NCBI GenBank assembly: GCA_026214975.1
Contig: CM047805.1
Coordinates: 110,355,845 to 110,419,844 of the forward strand
Length of the DNA: 64,000 nucleotides
Reading direction: 5' to 3'
Source of the DNA: Gentiana macrophylla
Taxonomy: Eukaryota; Streptophyta; Magnoliopsida; Gentianales; Gentianaceae
Part shown: positions 33,095 to 45,200 of the stretch, in pieces
Layout: each line of letters begins with the position of its first letter
Position numbering within the stretch: position 1 is the first letter of the stretch
Made by a program: the position numbers and the translations under genes
Notes under the pieces: generated by a model
The model's database searches: none
Told to the model about the DNA's origin: nothing
The model's input: the letters and a program-made list of their open reading frames with translations, nothing else

Positions 33095-35634
33095 GATCGG
33101 ATCAGTGAGTTACCTGATGACATTCTGGTTGGTATCCTGTCAACCTTAGAATTGAAGGAAGCAGCACAAAGCAGCATCCTTTCACATCGATGGCGTAATC
33201 TGTGGACATATGTCCCACGGCTCCATTTTGATGCTACAAAAGATCAACGCAGATTTCGTCCTACGAAAGAGAGGAGGAAACACATGCCTGTTTTTGCAAA
33301 TTGGGTAAACCCTTTAACTTGCGTGAATTCAGAATTTGGTTTGAGTTGGATAAATGCTACCAGAATGAGATTGACAAATGGCTTCAGTATGCATTTGGAA
33401 GAGGAGTTCAGAGGCTGGATTTGAACTTATGTCATGGCGGTATTTCAGACGTACCAAATAGGGACCGCTGCATTTTCCCCAATCATTTTCTCGAGCAAAC
33501 AAGTAAGCTTGGTCCAAAAGCTCGCTTCTCTCGTGTCAGAGCATTGTATTTTACAGCGGTAAATATATCTGGTGAAGCAATTGAAGGCTTGTTGCTTAAG
33601 CGTCCATTGCTTGAAGATCTGCGAGTGATTGGGTCGAGAGTACTGTTGGTCAATCTTGTTGTTTCTGGTCAATCTCTTCTGTTGAAGCACTTACAAATAA
33701 GTGACTGTTGCTGTGTTGAATCCATAGCAATTTGAGTGTTCTAAAAAGCGCAAAAGACGATCGTCTAGGCGCCGCCTAGGCCCTAGGCGCACCCCGAGCG
33801 TCTCGAACATACCTTAGGCGACCTCTGCTGGACGATGGGGTCTTCTGGACGGTCCTGGGCGCCGCCTAGGCAACCTAGGCGATTAGAAGTTCCATCTGGG
33901 CGAACTCCAAGTTTTCCCAAGTGTTTAGACAAGAAAGTGGCATATAGAACACTCATACCTTGATAGTTGATATTGCTGGGCAATAATGATGACGTAGTGT
34001 ATCAATTTCCCACAATGAGCTCCCGGCACAAAAACACAACTGTTAAAAGCTTTGTAAACTAGAATTCTTCGGATCAAGTCATCCAAAGTAAAGATATTAC
34101 ACTCTAGAGTTTTTCCCCAAACTGTAAAAAGCTATTACTCAATGTTGGAACTCAAGAGACTTGTACTCGAGACTAGTGTAACCCTAAAACCCTTAAAACC
34201 CTAAAACCGCCCAGGCGCCGCCTGGGCGCCCTAGGCCCTAGGCGCCCCAGTAGCGTACCGACTTCGCCTAGCGAGTTTTAGAACATTGGCAATTTCCGAC
34301 ACAAATATTGTCTTTCTAAGAGTGTCAGATAGAGGAGAAGATGGGCATCTATTGCTAAACCACCTCCCGATGCTTAGTGAGGTGTGGATCAATGGGAGAT
34401 TCTGTAATAAAAGCATGTTATTTTCCCAATTGGCATGCTGCCTATCTCAGCTTACAGTTCTGACATTACAAGCAACATATCCTGAGGCAAGTGTACATAT
34501 TGTTGATAAGTTTTTCTTAGTGGGTTTTTTAATTATTAAAAGAATCTGATTCTTAATGCTTTTCTGTGTCTTGCATTTCCTTTGTTAGATGATTATGGGG
34601 CTTTACAAGTTTCCTGAGCTCAAGAACCTAAGGCGTCTGGTGTTGGTAGCGACCTGCTGTAGTGGCAGGAGTTTGATGGGATTAACTTATTTGATAGATC
34701 CGTGCCCTCGTTTGGTAGAATTTGCTCTGATGGTATGTTTTTCTGGCATAATTAACACCGTACTTGTAGGATTTCATGCATGGACATGGGCTTGCTTCAC
34801 TACATTTTGTGATCCCCAGGCTTATGATAGATTTTTCTCTTGGGAAGCTATCATTCTTGAGTTAGTATTCAAGGATTTAGAGCTAATGCCTCTTAGAGCA
34901 CTTGCAGCAGATACTGTAAATCCTTTAAATTTCTACAGGAAAAATAAGATACTCTAGTTTTTACTCTAAAATACAGATTCTGTATAATTTCCTTTACATC
35001 TACCACATTCATCCAGGTTCTGTAAATTTTCTTTTATATCTACGGGATTATCGAAAATAGAGAATCTGATGCATTTCATCTTGGATAGAGATTCTGTAAA
35101 TTAGAAAAAAAACGTGTATTTAAAATTGTAAAAATAGCGTATTCGTTAAGAGGATCTGATGCGAAACGTATTAGTACTTTGGCTAATTGAGTAGTATATA
35201 TATCAAAGAAGTTCATTTAGTAAGTTTTGTTTCAGTAAAACAACACACTCTTCATGCTACTTGTCCTTTCCCCTCTTCCTTTTGGACTAACCTCTGATTC
35301 ATATTAATTTTTTCTGTAGTTGCATCCAATGGATCTGGGAAGGTGGAATCGGGTGGAGATGCAGGAAGAAAAGGCAACGGAAGAATCTCTTAAGGGCCTT
35401 AAAGTGTTTGAGTTGTATGGATATCATGGCCGACACACAAATGAAATTGAGTTGATCAAGTTCTTCATCGAGAAAGTTGTTGCTCTTGAGAAAATTGTCA
35501 TCGATCCACGTGACATAACAACTTTTTATTTTCAGAAACCCGTTGAAGGTGTTCGAGCAAGGGAATCTAGAAACCATGCCATTGAAAAACTCAAAGGTGT
35601 AGTCCCCCAACATGTAGAATTGGTCCTCCTTTAG
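33095..35634 (+). pseudogene. F-box/LRR/FBD-type gene interrupted by a MITE
   Basis: F-box proteins are substrate receptors of SCF ubiquitin ligases. After an acceptor at 33094 the exon opens with DRISELPDDILVGILSTLEL, then SSILSHRWRNLWTYVPRLHF, a clear F-box. A frame change near 33303 leads into an LRR-like region (FNLREFRIWFELDKCY, GLLLKRPLLEDLRVIGS). A 0.55-kb MITE (33734-34287) splits the codons of SIAISDT; removing it with one target copy restores the frame. Exon 1 ends at 34486 with a GC donor (GAG|GCAAGT). Exon 2 is 34589-34732 and exon 3 is 35320-35634, both in phase 0. Exon 3 carries an FBD-like end (LKVFELYGYHGR, FFIEKVVALEKIVID). The initiating exon is not identified. The intron phases and motif order indicate a formerly functional gene. 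The frameshift could be a sequence error, but the MITE is not. Confidence 0.8.
33734..34287. mobile_element. hAT-like MITE in the F-box coding exon
   Basis: The ends GAGTGTTCTAAAA and, on the other strand, AATGTTCTAAAA form inverted termini. Inside both ends lie GC-rich palindromic CTAGGCGCCGCCTAGGC blocks. The flanks AGCAATTT (33726-33733) and GGCAATTT (34288-34295) fit an 8-bp hAT target duplication with one change. No ORF. Without it the F-box reading frame joins exactly. Confidence 0.78.
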
Positions 35635-36136
35635 CCTAACTAGCAAGCTAGCTTTGGAATGGTGAAGGTCGCGGTCGTTCCCGTGTTTGAAAATTGCTAG
35701 AAAACATGCATTTGCAAATCAGTGACGGCTATGTATGTTATGAACACGGGACGGGTCGCGACGGGAATTATTATAATTATGTATTAGATGAGTTTTTGTT
35801 ATGCTAAAGGACTCTAGTATATTGATATGGTAATGATAGAGTTACTCCATCAGAGTGAATTTCGTAGCCTATTGTTTGACTTGATTTTATGTCCTTCAAA
35901 AATAATAGATGAGATTTTAACAAATAAAATGGGTAATAGCCTTTATTTTCATGCCATTGAAAAAAGAAAAAAAAAACCAACTTGCCTCTCGTAAAAGCGA
36001 CGAGCTAGTGGATGATTTGAGATCCCCCTCTCTGGCTCTCTCCTCCAATACCACAATTATGCAGTAAATTTACCCACCTATCTATTATTTTATTCATATA
36101 AAATAAATTCAGTCTCTATTTTCAAAAAGCAGATAT
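35635..36136. other. 3' flank of the F-box gene
   Basis: AT-rich, probably 3' untranslated then intergenic. A GGTCGCG-type motif appears in inverted form near 35670 and 35755. No gene seen. Confidence 0.5.
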
Positions 36137-36312
36137 TAATGGCGCTTGCACATAATATACAAGATCACACTCAACATGCAAAATTCGATTTTTAGAGGCC
36201 GAAATAATACATTTTACTTTTCTTAGTTGAAGTAATACATTTCGACCTCTAAAAATCAAATTTTACACACGTGTGTAATACCCGAAATATATTGCATGCA
36301 ACGCGCCATTAA
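36137..36312. mobile_element. Fold-back MITE
   Basis: It starts TTAATGGCGC and ends GCGCCATTAA. Inner blocks also pair: TTTTTAGAGGCCGAAATAAT (36190-36209) with the complement of TACATTTCGACCTCTAAAAA (36235-36254), and CACACGTGTG near the right arm. About 176 bp, almost wholly self-complementary, no coding capacity. Confidence 0.72.
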
Positions 36313-36417
36313 CAACGCTTCTTTCAAAATATCATTACTACAAGATAAAAAAGAGTCACCGTCCATTTGCATCCCTTATTTACATTTGCCGTCAGTGCAC
36401 CAGTAGTACATACTCGA

Positions 36418-36419
<2 letters not shown>

Positions 36420-36448
<29 letters not shown>
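36420..36448. repeat. TA dinucleotide microsatellite
   Basis: About 14 uninterrupted TA units. Confidence 0.9.
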
Positions 36449-36451
<3 letters not shown>

Positions 36452-36779
36452 CAATTATTAAAAAATCTAGCTGATTTTCACAGCCATGATTGAAGAAGAT
36501 GAAAGCATAATAACCTAAATGAATGGAAATATATATGTTTTTAAACAGAAGAGGCATTGGTGCTTTTCTATGGCATTAACATAATCGCACCGTTCAAACT
36601 TAGTAATCTCAGCAACAAGAGTTAAAAAATTAGGAACGAAATTTATACAAAGGCATAGAAAGTGCAATGAATATCTAAAACAACTAAAGATGTAAAGAAG
36701 CAGCAAATTGGAAGCTGGAAAAAAAAGTAAACAGAGCACTTAACAAGACCTGATAAGTTCATATTACATGCACTAATTA

Positions 36780-38085
36780 CATATTTGACAAAGTTTGCTG
36801 ACCTGATAATTATGCAAGCGTTGTTATTAGATTGCCATTTGCCATCAACATCCTCAACTAAAGATCGTGATGGATGTAAAAGAGCAAAATAAAGAAAGGC
36901 AGGCATTGTCTTGATAGCTGGAACATATTACAATCAGAAGGTGTTTATGGCTTTGTATTAACTAAGCAGCCTAAACATGCTTGTCTTCTCCTTTGTTTTT
37001 TTTCATCGGTGTTTCCACAATCTTGGTGAACTCTGAATCTGAGAGTTTCGAGGCAACATTTCCAAATCCTCGACAGTTATTGTACCAAAGTGAATGTTCC
37101 TCTTAGCATTGGAAGGCTGAGAATTGATGGATTCTCCTTGGACACATTCTTGCCCAAATTCTTCAAGAATCTTTTTAGTTGTTAGCGTAAAATACTGGGC
37201 TGTGAGTCATCTGCATTGTTTGAGGTAGGAGACAAGAGCGCAACCTCATCATATATAGTAGCAAAAGTTTGTGAATCAAGCACGGCTGGGGTAGCCGTTT
37301 CTGGTGTTCTGTTCTCTATAAATGCTTTCATTTCGTCAGTTGTGTAGGTCTTAAGCATTACAAACCTTCGAAGCATTTCATCATTGATGAGCTTATCGTG
37401 TTACTTGACAAAACACGCTACTTTTGTGTTATTCATTGGAATGGAAATTCGTTCGAAACAGACTGCCCCTGTAAATATATGGTTATGTAGTATGTTAGTA
37501 TTGGTTTAAAGAAACCAAACTTGCTAAGCACAACCATTTGATTCGGAACGAACAACATGATTTTTTTAAAACATAGATCATTTAATGAGCAAGCATTCAT
37601 TACTAATGCAAGTTAAACAAGTGTTAGTGTAATTTAAGCAATGTTATAGGTAAATGAAATAGATGTTATGAACATTTACTTACTTTTGTACTATTAATTA
37701 TATATATAAACAAGGAAACTGATATCATTATTGAAATGAGTACCTCATCTTCTAGTTTCTTTAATTTATTTCAGCTGCAGTGAATGGACTAAGTTTTTCA
37801 GCATTTGGGGGTTTGATTGTGCTTCTTATGTTTGTATTTTCATTATTCAAAGTCATCGGTAGTTTGATCCTGCCAGGGTCAATATAGATAAAAATTAAAA
37901 TACGGTACAATGCCATAGTCTAAACTTATAGAAGACATTTATCATGAGATTATATTTTTACATTACCTAACTTCCATTGCAGATTGCGCTGTGCATCTAC
38001 AACATTCGACGTTCCAATCCAACCCAGCTTCAACGGTCATTCCATAGTTTGCACAAACAATGTAGTAAAGAAGATTACGTGTAAC
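36780..38085 (-). pseudogene. Decayed reverse-strand coding remnants, possibly RPA-like
   Basis: Several short minus-strand pieces look exon-like. 36806-36915 lies between an acceptor (TTCCAG) and a donor (CAG|GTCAGC) and reads AIKTMPAFLYFALLHPSRSL. 37040-37376 includes TDEMKAFIENRTPE and, in another frame, KKILEEFGQECVQGESI. 37975-38085 reads YYIVCANYGMTVEAGLDW then ECCRCTAQ. The last resembles the zinc-ribbon OB-fold of replication protein A large subunit-like proteins, with one Cys replaced. Frames are broken and the pieces may not belong to one gene. The first piece is not recognised. Confidence 0.3.
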
Positions 38086-38179
38086 GCTAAAGCGAACTAT
38101 GGCTTTTATCCAACATGTTTTGGTCTACACATCAAGTAAAAGTAGGTTAGACAATTATTTTCCTAAGTCAATCACTTGA

Positions 38180-39210
38180 ACACACAATACCAAGTTGAAA
38201 CACAAGAATCTCATATACTCGCAACCAAACCTATGTTTAAATGGATAAACATCCGTGGGGACTAATACTATCTTTACAACATACTTCAAATGATCAAATC
38301 AATTGGAAATGACTTAACACATGCATGGATATTTGACGAGGCTTTAGTCCTTGCTCACGCAATGAAACCACTATTATATCGACTATATAGCTATGTGAAA
38401 GAACCATACCAGATTCACGAATGAACCTCTTTAATCCACGTATTTCTTTCGATGTGCCTCTGAGGCAACAATGTGTTTAGGCTTAGTTGTAGAATCCATA
38501 GTGATTTCTGCTGAGAACATTTTCGGCTCACCGCATCACCAATTAAAGTGATCACAAACTCAGATCTCAACTCTCACTGTCTTCATAAGACTCAGGGTTA
38601 GCATATGCATATCTACATACATTCAGTTTTCTAAGTCTCAACAAACTAGGAACTCATCCTTAACAGTTTAAGGACATTCTAGACATTTACCAGAAACTAT
38701 TTCATACTTAATCATGACTCTTCAGAGAGTATAAACATCCAGTAGTCCACAACATAACACTTATGATGGATCTTACTACATTTGCATAAGGAAATTTTTC
38801 ATAAGTATTATATTTTCACCTTTATCTTAGGACTAATGTCCTAACATAGACATATCCCAAGATTACCGGGCGACAACCCTTCTTAAGCGGATCATATGCT
38901 AAATTCTTTAAACATCTTATCAATTCATGTGAACCCTGACAACCAAGCAGTATCTAGATCTATCACTATAAATCCTTACTTCAAAAAAAGAAACTGCCAT
39001 TTCCAAGATCTTTCAAGACAAAGTTCTAGAACTACCAAACATTAATTGATCAGAACACAGCGATGTGAATCTTTCAAGACAGTGTCATACATATTAAACT
39101 TAGAAAATCATGACTCTCCCACTAACCTTCTTGCACACACAAAGCTCATCTTTATATTGATCACATCAAACTCCTTTGATTATCAAAATAAAGATTGTTC
39201 CTTCAAAAAA
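38180..39210 (-). mobile_element. Decayed Ty1/copia internal fragment
   Basis: The reverse complement of about 38400-39210 matches 13800-14600 of the copia-type element in order. Shared blocks include AATCAAAGGAGTTTGAT, CGATCAATTAATGTTTGGTAG/GATCAATTAATGTTTGGTAG and GATTCTACAACTAAGCC/AATTCTACAACTAGGCC. The region corresponds to the end of RT and RNase H but has no open frame. Confidence 0.7.
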
Positions 39211-39239
39211 TAAAATAAAAAATAAAGACCGTATTTAAT

Positions 39240-39545
39240 CAGAGAAACTTGTTTGTAATCTTACGTTATTGTTGTTCTTTCCTTTGTTATGGATGTTAAA
39301 CGTGATTGACTGTAGCTCAAGTTTATTTAGACCTTGGATGTTGTAAGTTGAATGAGATTTCCGGGTAGTATTTCTATCGGCTTATATGTCGTTTGGTTTT
39401 TCCGAGTCTATTTTTTCATTTTCACTTTGTAAATGATGTTAATGAATCCAGACTGACATATATATAATTGATTTATTTTAATTATATGCGTGTCAAACGT
39501 TTTTTTTGGATAAGAACTCAGTATCCAGGAAGGGGGCGCCACAAT
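39240..39545 (+). repeat. Decayed gypsy-type LTR end
   Basis: GATAAGAACTCAGTATCCAG and the following GAAGGGGGCGCCACA resemble the end of the gypsy LTR at 360-401 (AGATAAGGACTCGGTGTCC and GAATGGGGCGTTACA). Upstream text such as GTCGTTTGGTTTTTCCGAGT also resembles the LTR loosely. A following AATATCAAAC may be a ruined primer site. Confidence 0.45.
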
Positions 39546-39599
39546 ATCAAACTCAAAGAATACCGATTCATAGACATGCACAAAGGTAATAATAACTTT

Positions 39600-40443
39600 T
39601 TAGAATTTTGATTAATTAAACGAAGATCTGTGAAATAAACTTCAACTCTGGAAGGCCACCACACTCTCTAAAGCATGTCGCTCTATTCTAACGCAAATGG
39701 TGATCACCACGACACCTTACTATCATATGCAGACTGCCCATCTACCGATCTCTATTACGAACGAGCTTGATAAATTGCCTCGATCTTTTTTGGGGGCCGC
39801 GACGAGGAAAAAAAGGGATTACATCTTGTTGCTTTGAATGACATCTGTCGGCCTAAATTGCTTGGTGGTCTTGGCATTCGATCGGCGTTGGGGATGAATA
39901 ATGCGCTTCTTGCAAAACTTGTGTGGTAGTTATTAATCGAGCCTGGAAGTCAGTGGGTGCAGATCTTAAAACAAAAGTATGGCTCACCTTTCATTTCACC
40001 TAAACCAAACAGTTCTCCCATTCGGCGTCACATTTGCACTATTGCTGATTCCATCCGTAATGCGCCAGGGGTCGACGATTAAGGAAATTTCTTTTGGACC
40101 CCAACCTCCACGGGCAAATTCTCTGTAAAGTTTGCGTATTTCATGACCCAACACGACTCCGGTGCTATCGCAAATTCAACCAAAGTTTGGAAGCATATTT
40201 GGTCGATCAAAAGACCCCTCCATGGCAACCTCCTTCGTTGGCAAACCCAAAAGAATGCCCTCCCCACGGCAGCCCTATTATTGTCTTCACGACACCATTA
40301 TTGAAGAAGAGGCGTGTGGTGTTTTTGGTACGTCCCTAGAAACCTCGATTCATGCGTTACGTGATTGTCATTGGGTAATGAATATGTGGAAACATGTGAT
40401 TCACCAACATTGTTAGCCTCAATTTATCTCGGAACCGGATACG
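39600..40443 (+). pseudogene. 3' part of a LINE (non-LTR) reverse transcriptase ORF
   Basis: Broken plus-strand frames read TTTPYYHMQTAHLP, then the LxxxLWG-type segment EEKKGLHLVALNDICRP-KLLGGLGIRS and LLAKLVW, followed by WVQILKQKYG. This is the conserved C-terminal region of plant L1-type pol, followed by the zf-RVT-like stretch (FSVKFAYF, KVWKHIWSI). The catalytic RT core is not in the window. The ORF is cut at 40443 by an LTR element and resumes at 49086. Confidence 0.75.
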
Positions 40444-40448
40444 ACTAC
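40444..40448. repeat. Target duplication ACTAC, left copy
   Basis: ACTAC before TGTTAGG at 40449. The second copy is at 49081-49085. Confidence 0.85.
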
Positions 40449-42286
40449 TGTTAGGTGTGATGCCCGAAAGACAATTTTTGTAATTGTTTTATTTAATAAA
40501 TGAATTGACGTTATTATTCATATTTGTTATTCTCATAATCACCGATGTGACAATAGTATTTACACTACAGAAAACCCTAAGTATATCGTTTATGTAATCA
40601 CTTAACTCAGTGTATGGTATATACACGGGAGGATTGAGTTAGTGAAGATGTACTTAAAATACAATTAGCCCGTAGTGAAGTTAATCGAGAGTATCGGGTC
40701 TCTCCTTTAACGTGCTATTAATGCGCCTGAACACGCTTGGTGTGATTGTCTTATCCGGACTTTCGGTTAAGAGAACCTAATGGGGCATTTATATATGATA
40801 GATATATCATATTAAATTTGGACCGATTTGATTAGAGTTCACGATATAATTCCGTAATCGAGAAGTCTTATCGAATCAATGGATGATCATATTTATGGAT
40901 ATATCTTAATCCGAGGGTGATCACGAATAAATCGCTTGAATCGGTTTGAAGTTTGACTTGACGGTTAAGGATTACACCGAGTCGTGGTCCGAATTACCCC
41001 ATCTTGGCATTGTCTTCGATTGAGTGAGTAGTCCGTGTTATCACAGATACGAATCCATTCCTTCCATTTATGGAAGTAGATGTACGCCTCCTTTATTTGT
41101 TAATCCTAAAACCGATCGATCGCGAGTTCATATCACACTCGATTGATCACCAAAGTGAGTTGTATGAATTAATTGATCACTAGGGGTTAATGGTAAATAA
41201 GGATAAGAGGTTCTAAAAGGGTTAACGGTAACTTCCCGATTTAGAATGAATAATCTATGGAGGATTAATCCATATGTAATGATTATATCAATGGACGCTT
41301 ATTATTATTCTCGTGAGGAGATAAATATAATCTCATAATCGGAGGAGTGCAGTCACGGGATTATGGTGGCATATTCCTGTGATTGATTTATCGAATATAA
41401 TTATTCTGTTCGTAAGATAATTATTTATTTGATTTATCGGAGCCGCTGATTATTAGTCCATGGTCCCCGACGTGCCTCCAATATAGCATAGCTATTCTCG
41501 GACGTCGAATCCTAATAATGATATTAATTTAATTCTTATTAGAATTTAATTAATCGATATGTGAATTAATTGTTTAGTGACTATTTAATTAGTTGGAACT
41601 AAATAATTAAAATAAGTGGAAAATATATTTTCCATAATAATTGGCAAATTAGTGTGTATGACAAAAATTAATTGACTAGGTCAATTAAAGATACAATTCA
41701 CGCCACATGCATATTTTTAAGATACAAGAAATTAGTTTTCTTGTGATTAATAAGACATGTGCATAAAATATTTATTGGATAAATATTTATGGTAAGAAAT
41801 AAAGATAAAGATTATTCTAGATTTGTTCTAGAATATTTTGGGATTATCTTTTATTTAATAGGATTATCATAATTGATTTTGTATTAATTATTTAATCCTT
41901 GGAGGACAAGGATTACTCTCCTATATAAAGAGAGTTCTCCCAAGTCTAAACACACAAGCAAATTTCGACTTCACCATATTATTTGGAGAAGGAAAATTTT
42001 TGGCTAAGGGGAGATGAGAGGAAAAGCTTGGAGTTTTTCCGGGTAGCATATCGGAAGGGTTCGAGTCGAGAATTCCTTCCACCGGGAGTTGCTTGGATCA
42101 CACGTACGGAAGATCGTGGTGCTCTTCACGCTTTCCTTCGCTCATCCTATTATGGTTCTTCAACTTGGATTTTGAGATCCAAGAGGTATGTTCTACAACC
42201 CCTTGTGTAGATATAGATCTAGTTATTTTATTACGTGTAGTTTATAGATCTAGATCCATAAATCGCTTCACATTGCGGATGGTATT
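40449..42286 (+). repeat. 5' LTR of the non-coding LTR element
   Basis: It matches 47238-49080. The last eight bases (ACTAACA) present in the right LTR are absent; the sequence goes GCGGATGGTATTGATGC. A deletion between two ATGGTAT copies (LTR end and primer site) would explain this. A TATATAAAG box lies at 41922-41930. Confidence 0.82.
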
Positions 42287-45200
42287 GATGCAAAGCGATC
42301 AAAGTCGATTCAAAGCACAAGTTTGGCGGTTTACTAGAGAAAATTGGTAAGTCAAAAATCCGATCCAACCGTCCATATTGAAGTTCAAGGAGTGAAGAAA
42401 AGATCTGGAAAGTTTCGTCCCGATCCGAGTTCGTTTGGTTTCCGATCATCGAAGAGTTCGTGACAGATGCAGATTTAGTTAGAAAGTAGTAAACCCTAGT
42501 TAGGGTTTTGGTTTTTATTTTCTAATAGATTAGATACGGGGGTGCCAACGATCCATCTCGGTGTTTAAATTTTCCGCACTTTATTTTTATGTGTTTGATC
42601 ATAAAATAGATATAAAATCGAATTGCCATGACATGCATCATATCATAAATCCACTCCATGCATACATGTAGAATTTTAATTTTGGTAATTAAAATAGGCA
42701 TGTATACAAACTCGTAATTAGTTGAAATTTAATTAATACGTGGTAATTAATTAATTTAGTAACTAATTAATGATCCGAGGACGGGTTATGAAATCGTTAG
42801 GCCTTTCGGTGTGTGTTCTCGGTGAACCGCCTTAAAGCCCAAACGAGATCACGTTTTTCGATTCGTAGTGTCTACGAGATTGAATGATGGTAAAAGAACA
42901 ATAAATCTTGGATAAAAACGGTTCGCCTATAGGTTGGGTGGTCAACTGAGCTTCGCTCGAACGACTTAACCCTCCTAGTGTGATGTATGCACGGGGGTCC
43001 GGCAAGACTAAGCCAAACCGAGAGCGGAGGGGTGATTCCTTCTAATCTCAATAGGGCTCTCTTGACCCGATTTCGTCCGACTGTCACATATGTTCCAACG
43101 AATAGGACGGGTAGGCTTGCCTACGTTACCGACACCATTCGGAATCCTTGATTTGATGTGCTTTTATGTTAACATCAAAAGACGTGGTTAGTTAACCCAC
43201 AACCACTTCCAAAATATTGAGTGGGAGCGGGGAGGCGACAACCAACCCCCACGGCCTCTACTATAGATACAAGTAAGTGAGAGAAGGGTGACGCCGAGGC
43301 GCTTTGATTTCGTCCCCTAAGGATGGTGTTCGCCCCTATCAACATTCATGGCTTGGTCTCCGAAAGGATAGGATTTACGGGTACTCGCCGGGTCACCGAC
43401 CTATCCTAAGACGGCATACTCGGGCGTACCTAAGAGATCCGATATAGTAGGTCACACTCATCATGGGTATTTTCTTGATAATATCTAGGCTAAAAAGGAA
43501 GATAGTCAATGAATAAAGGGATGTTCGATTCTCGTGGGATGTTCGATTCTCACAAGTTATTCATTGATGAGATTGTCTCGATTTAACCGTCATCTCTTTG
43601 ACCTACCCTAAGGCGGCACTTTGAGATGCGAGGTTAAAACCTTGAATGGTAGAGTAGACTTAATTTTAGTTTACAATTCCTAAAATTAAATATAGTAGTG
43701 TTAAACTTGAATTAATACATGTCATTTTATTTACAGCATTATATCCCCTTACTAAATTGCTTAAAATTATAATTGACTAGTATTGACTTTGTTAAAAAGT
43801 GGAAAGTAACTAGGGCGTTGAACTAGTTAATCGATAATGCAATTATTTTTCGAAAGAGATATTTTCTCTTAAGCCTTTTAAAAACAGAGTGACATATGTG
43901 GTATGTCACTAGTGTCATTCGTGTCAAACGAGAGACAAACTTAGTTTGATCAAAGGTGATTTCGACTTTGAAATTCTTCTAGTGAATTTTGAGTATGTAG
44001 TAATTACACGAGTAATTTTCTAATTGAAAATTGGAAAATCATGAAGTGTTACTAGTTGGACGATATTTGGAATCGATGAACTAATGGGAGCTTTATGATT
44101 TGTTGTTTTTCTAGAACATTAGAAAAGTGTAATCGACTACACACGTAATCGTTCTAATTGAAAACCGGAAAATCATGAATCTGTTGCTAGTTAGACGATA
44201 TTTGGAATCGATGAACTAGTGGGAGTTTCTATGATTTGTTGTTTTTCCGAAACAATAGAACTATGTACGAAAGATTTTCTAATCGAAAAATTGGAAAATC
44301 ATAAAATAAAGCATTGCTGGTTAGACGGTATTTGGAACCGATAAACTAGTGGGAGCTTTAATGTTATGATTTGTTATTTTAGTATATTAAAAAATCCGCG
44401 AAGTCTCGACGAGTAACACTCGAAATAGACATCCCACGGTTCAAGAGTAGTGTCTACTCAAACGAACCGCTGGTTCAAGACTGTTTCCATTCACGGAAAG
44501 TCAAGAATGGGTGAATATGTCTAAAAGTGTTAGTCACCTAAACTGAGAAAACTTTAAGGCTGAACCGAAAATTAATAAACTGAAAATCATAGGATAAGGA
44601 TAGTGATTTCGGATCACCAACCTATGAATCCTTGGCGATTTTTTTGAGCTAAGTTCTTTGGAAGAACAAGGCAGCAGTGCATTTAACGATTAAAAGAGTA
44701 AACAACGGGCGCTTAATTTTAGCTAGAATAGTGGGAGTGATATAAGGTAATGAATCTCGATTCAATCCTTGGATATCGCGGGAAAATTATTTTCCGCTTA
44801 AGATTCGTTGAACGAATGGATTTACCTTCTATTCGATAATTTGTTTGTCGATATAAAGTGAATATACCATTTGTAGTACGAATCCAAGACTCGACTTTTG
44901 TTTGATAAAGTCAAAACCACTTAGAATCATTTGAAATATGTATATAAAACACATCTTAAGAACTATTAAAAGCAATTGGTTTCTATATTTAGATAAACGC
45001 TTCTTCATATTCCATAGTTAGTGCATAGTCCCTAAAAGACAAGACTTGAAGATCGGCTCAGGGTGATTCCTTTTCTCCTATCTGGTTAGATTGTCTTAAA
45101 GGTTCAATGACTAAGTTTCCTTTCAATCGAGAAAGGATAATGGATATAAAGAAGTAACATAGCTTGTTCATGACGACCTTCGAGTCCGATGAAAGATACG

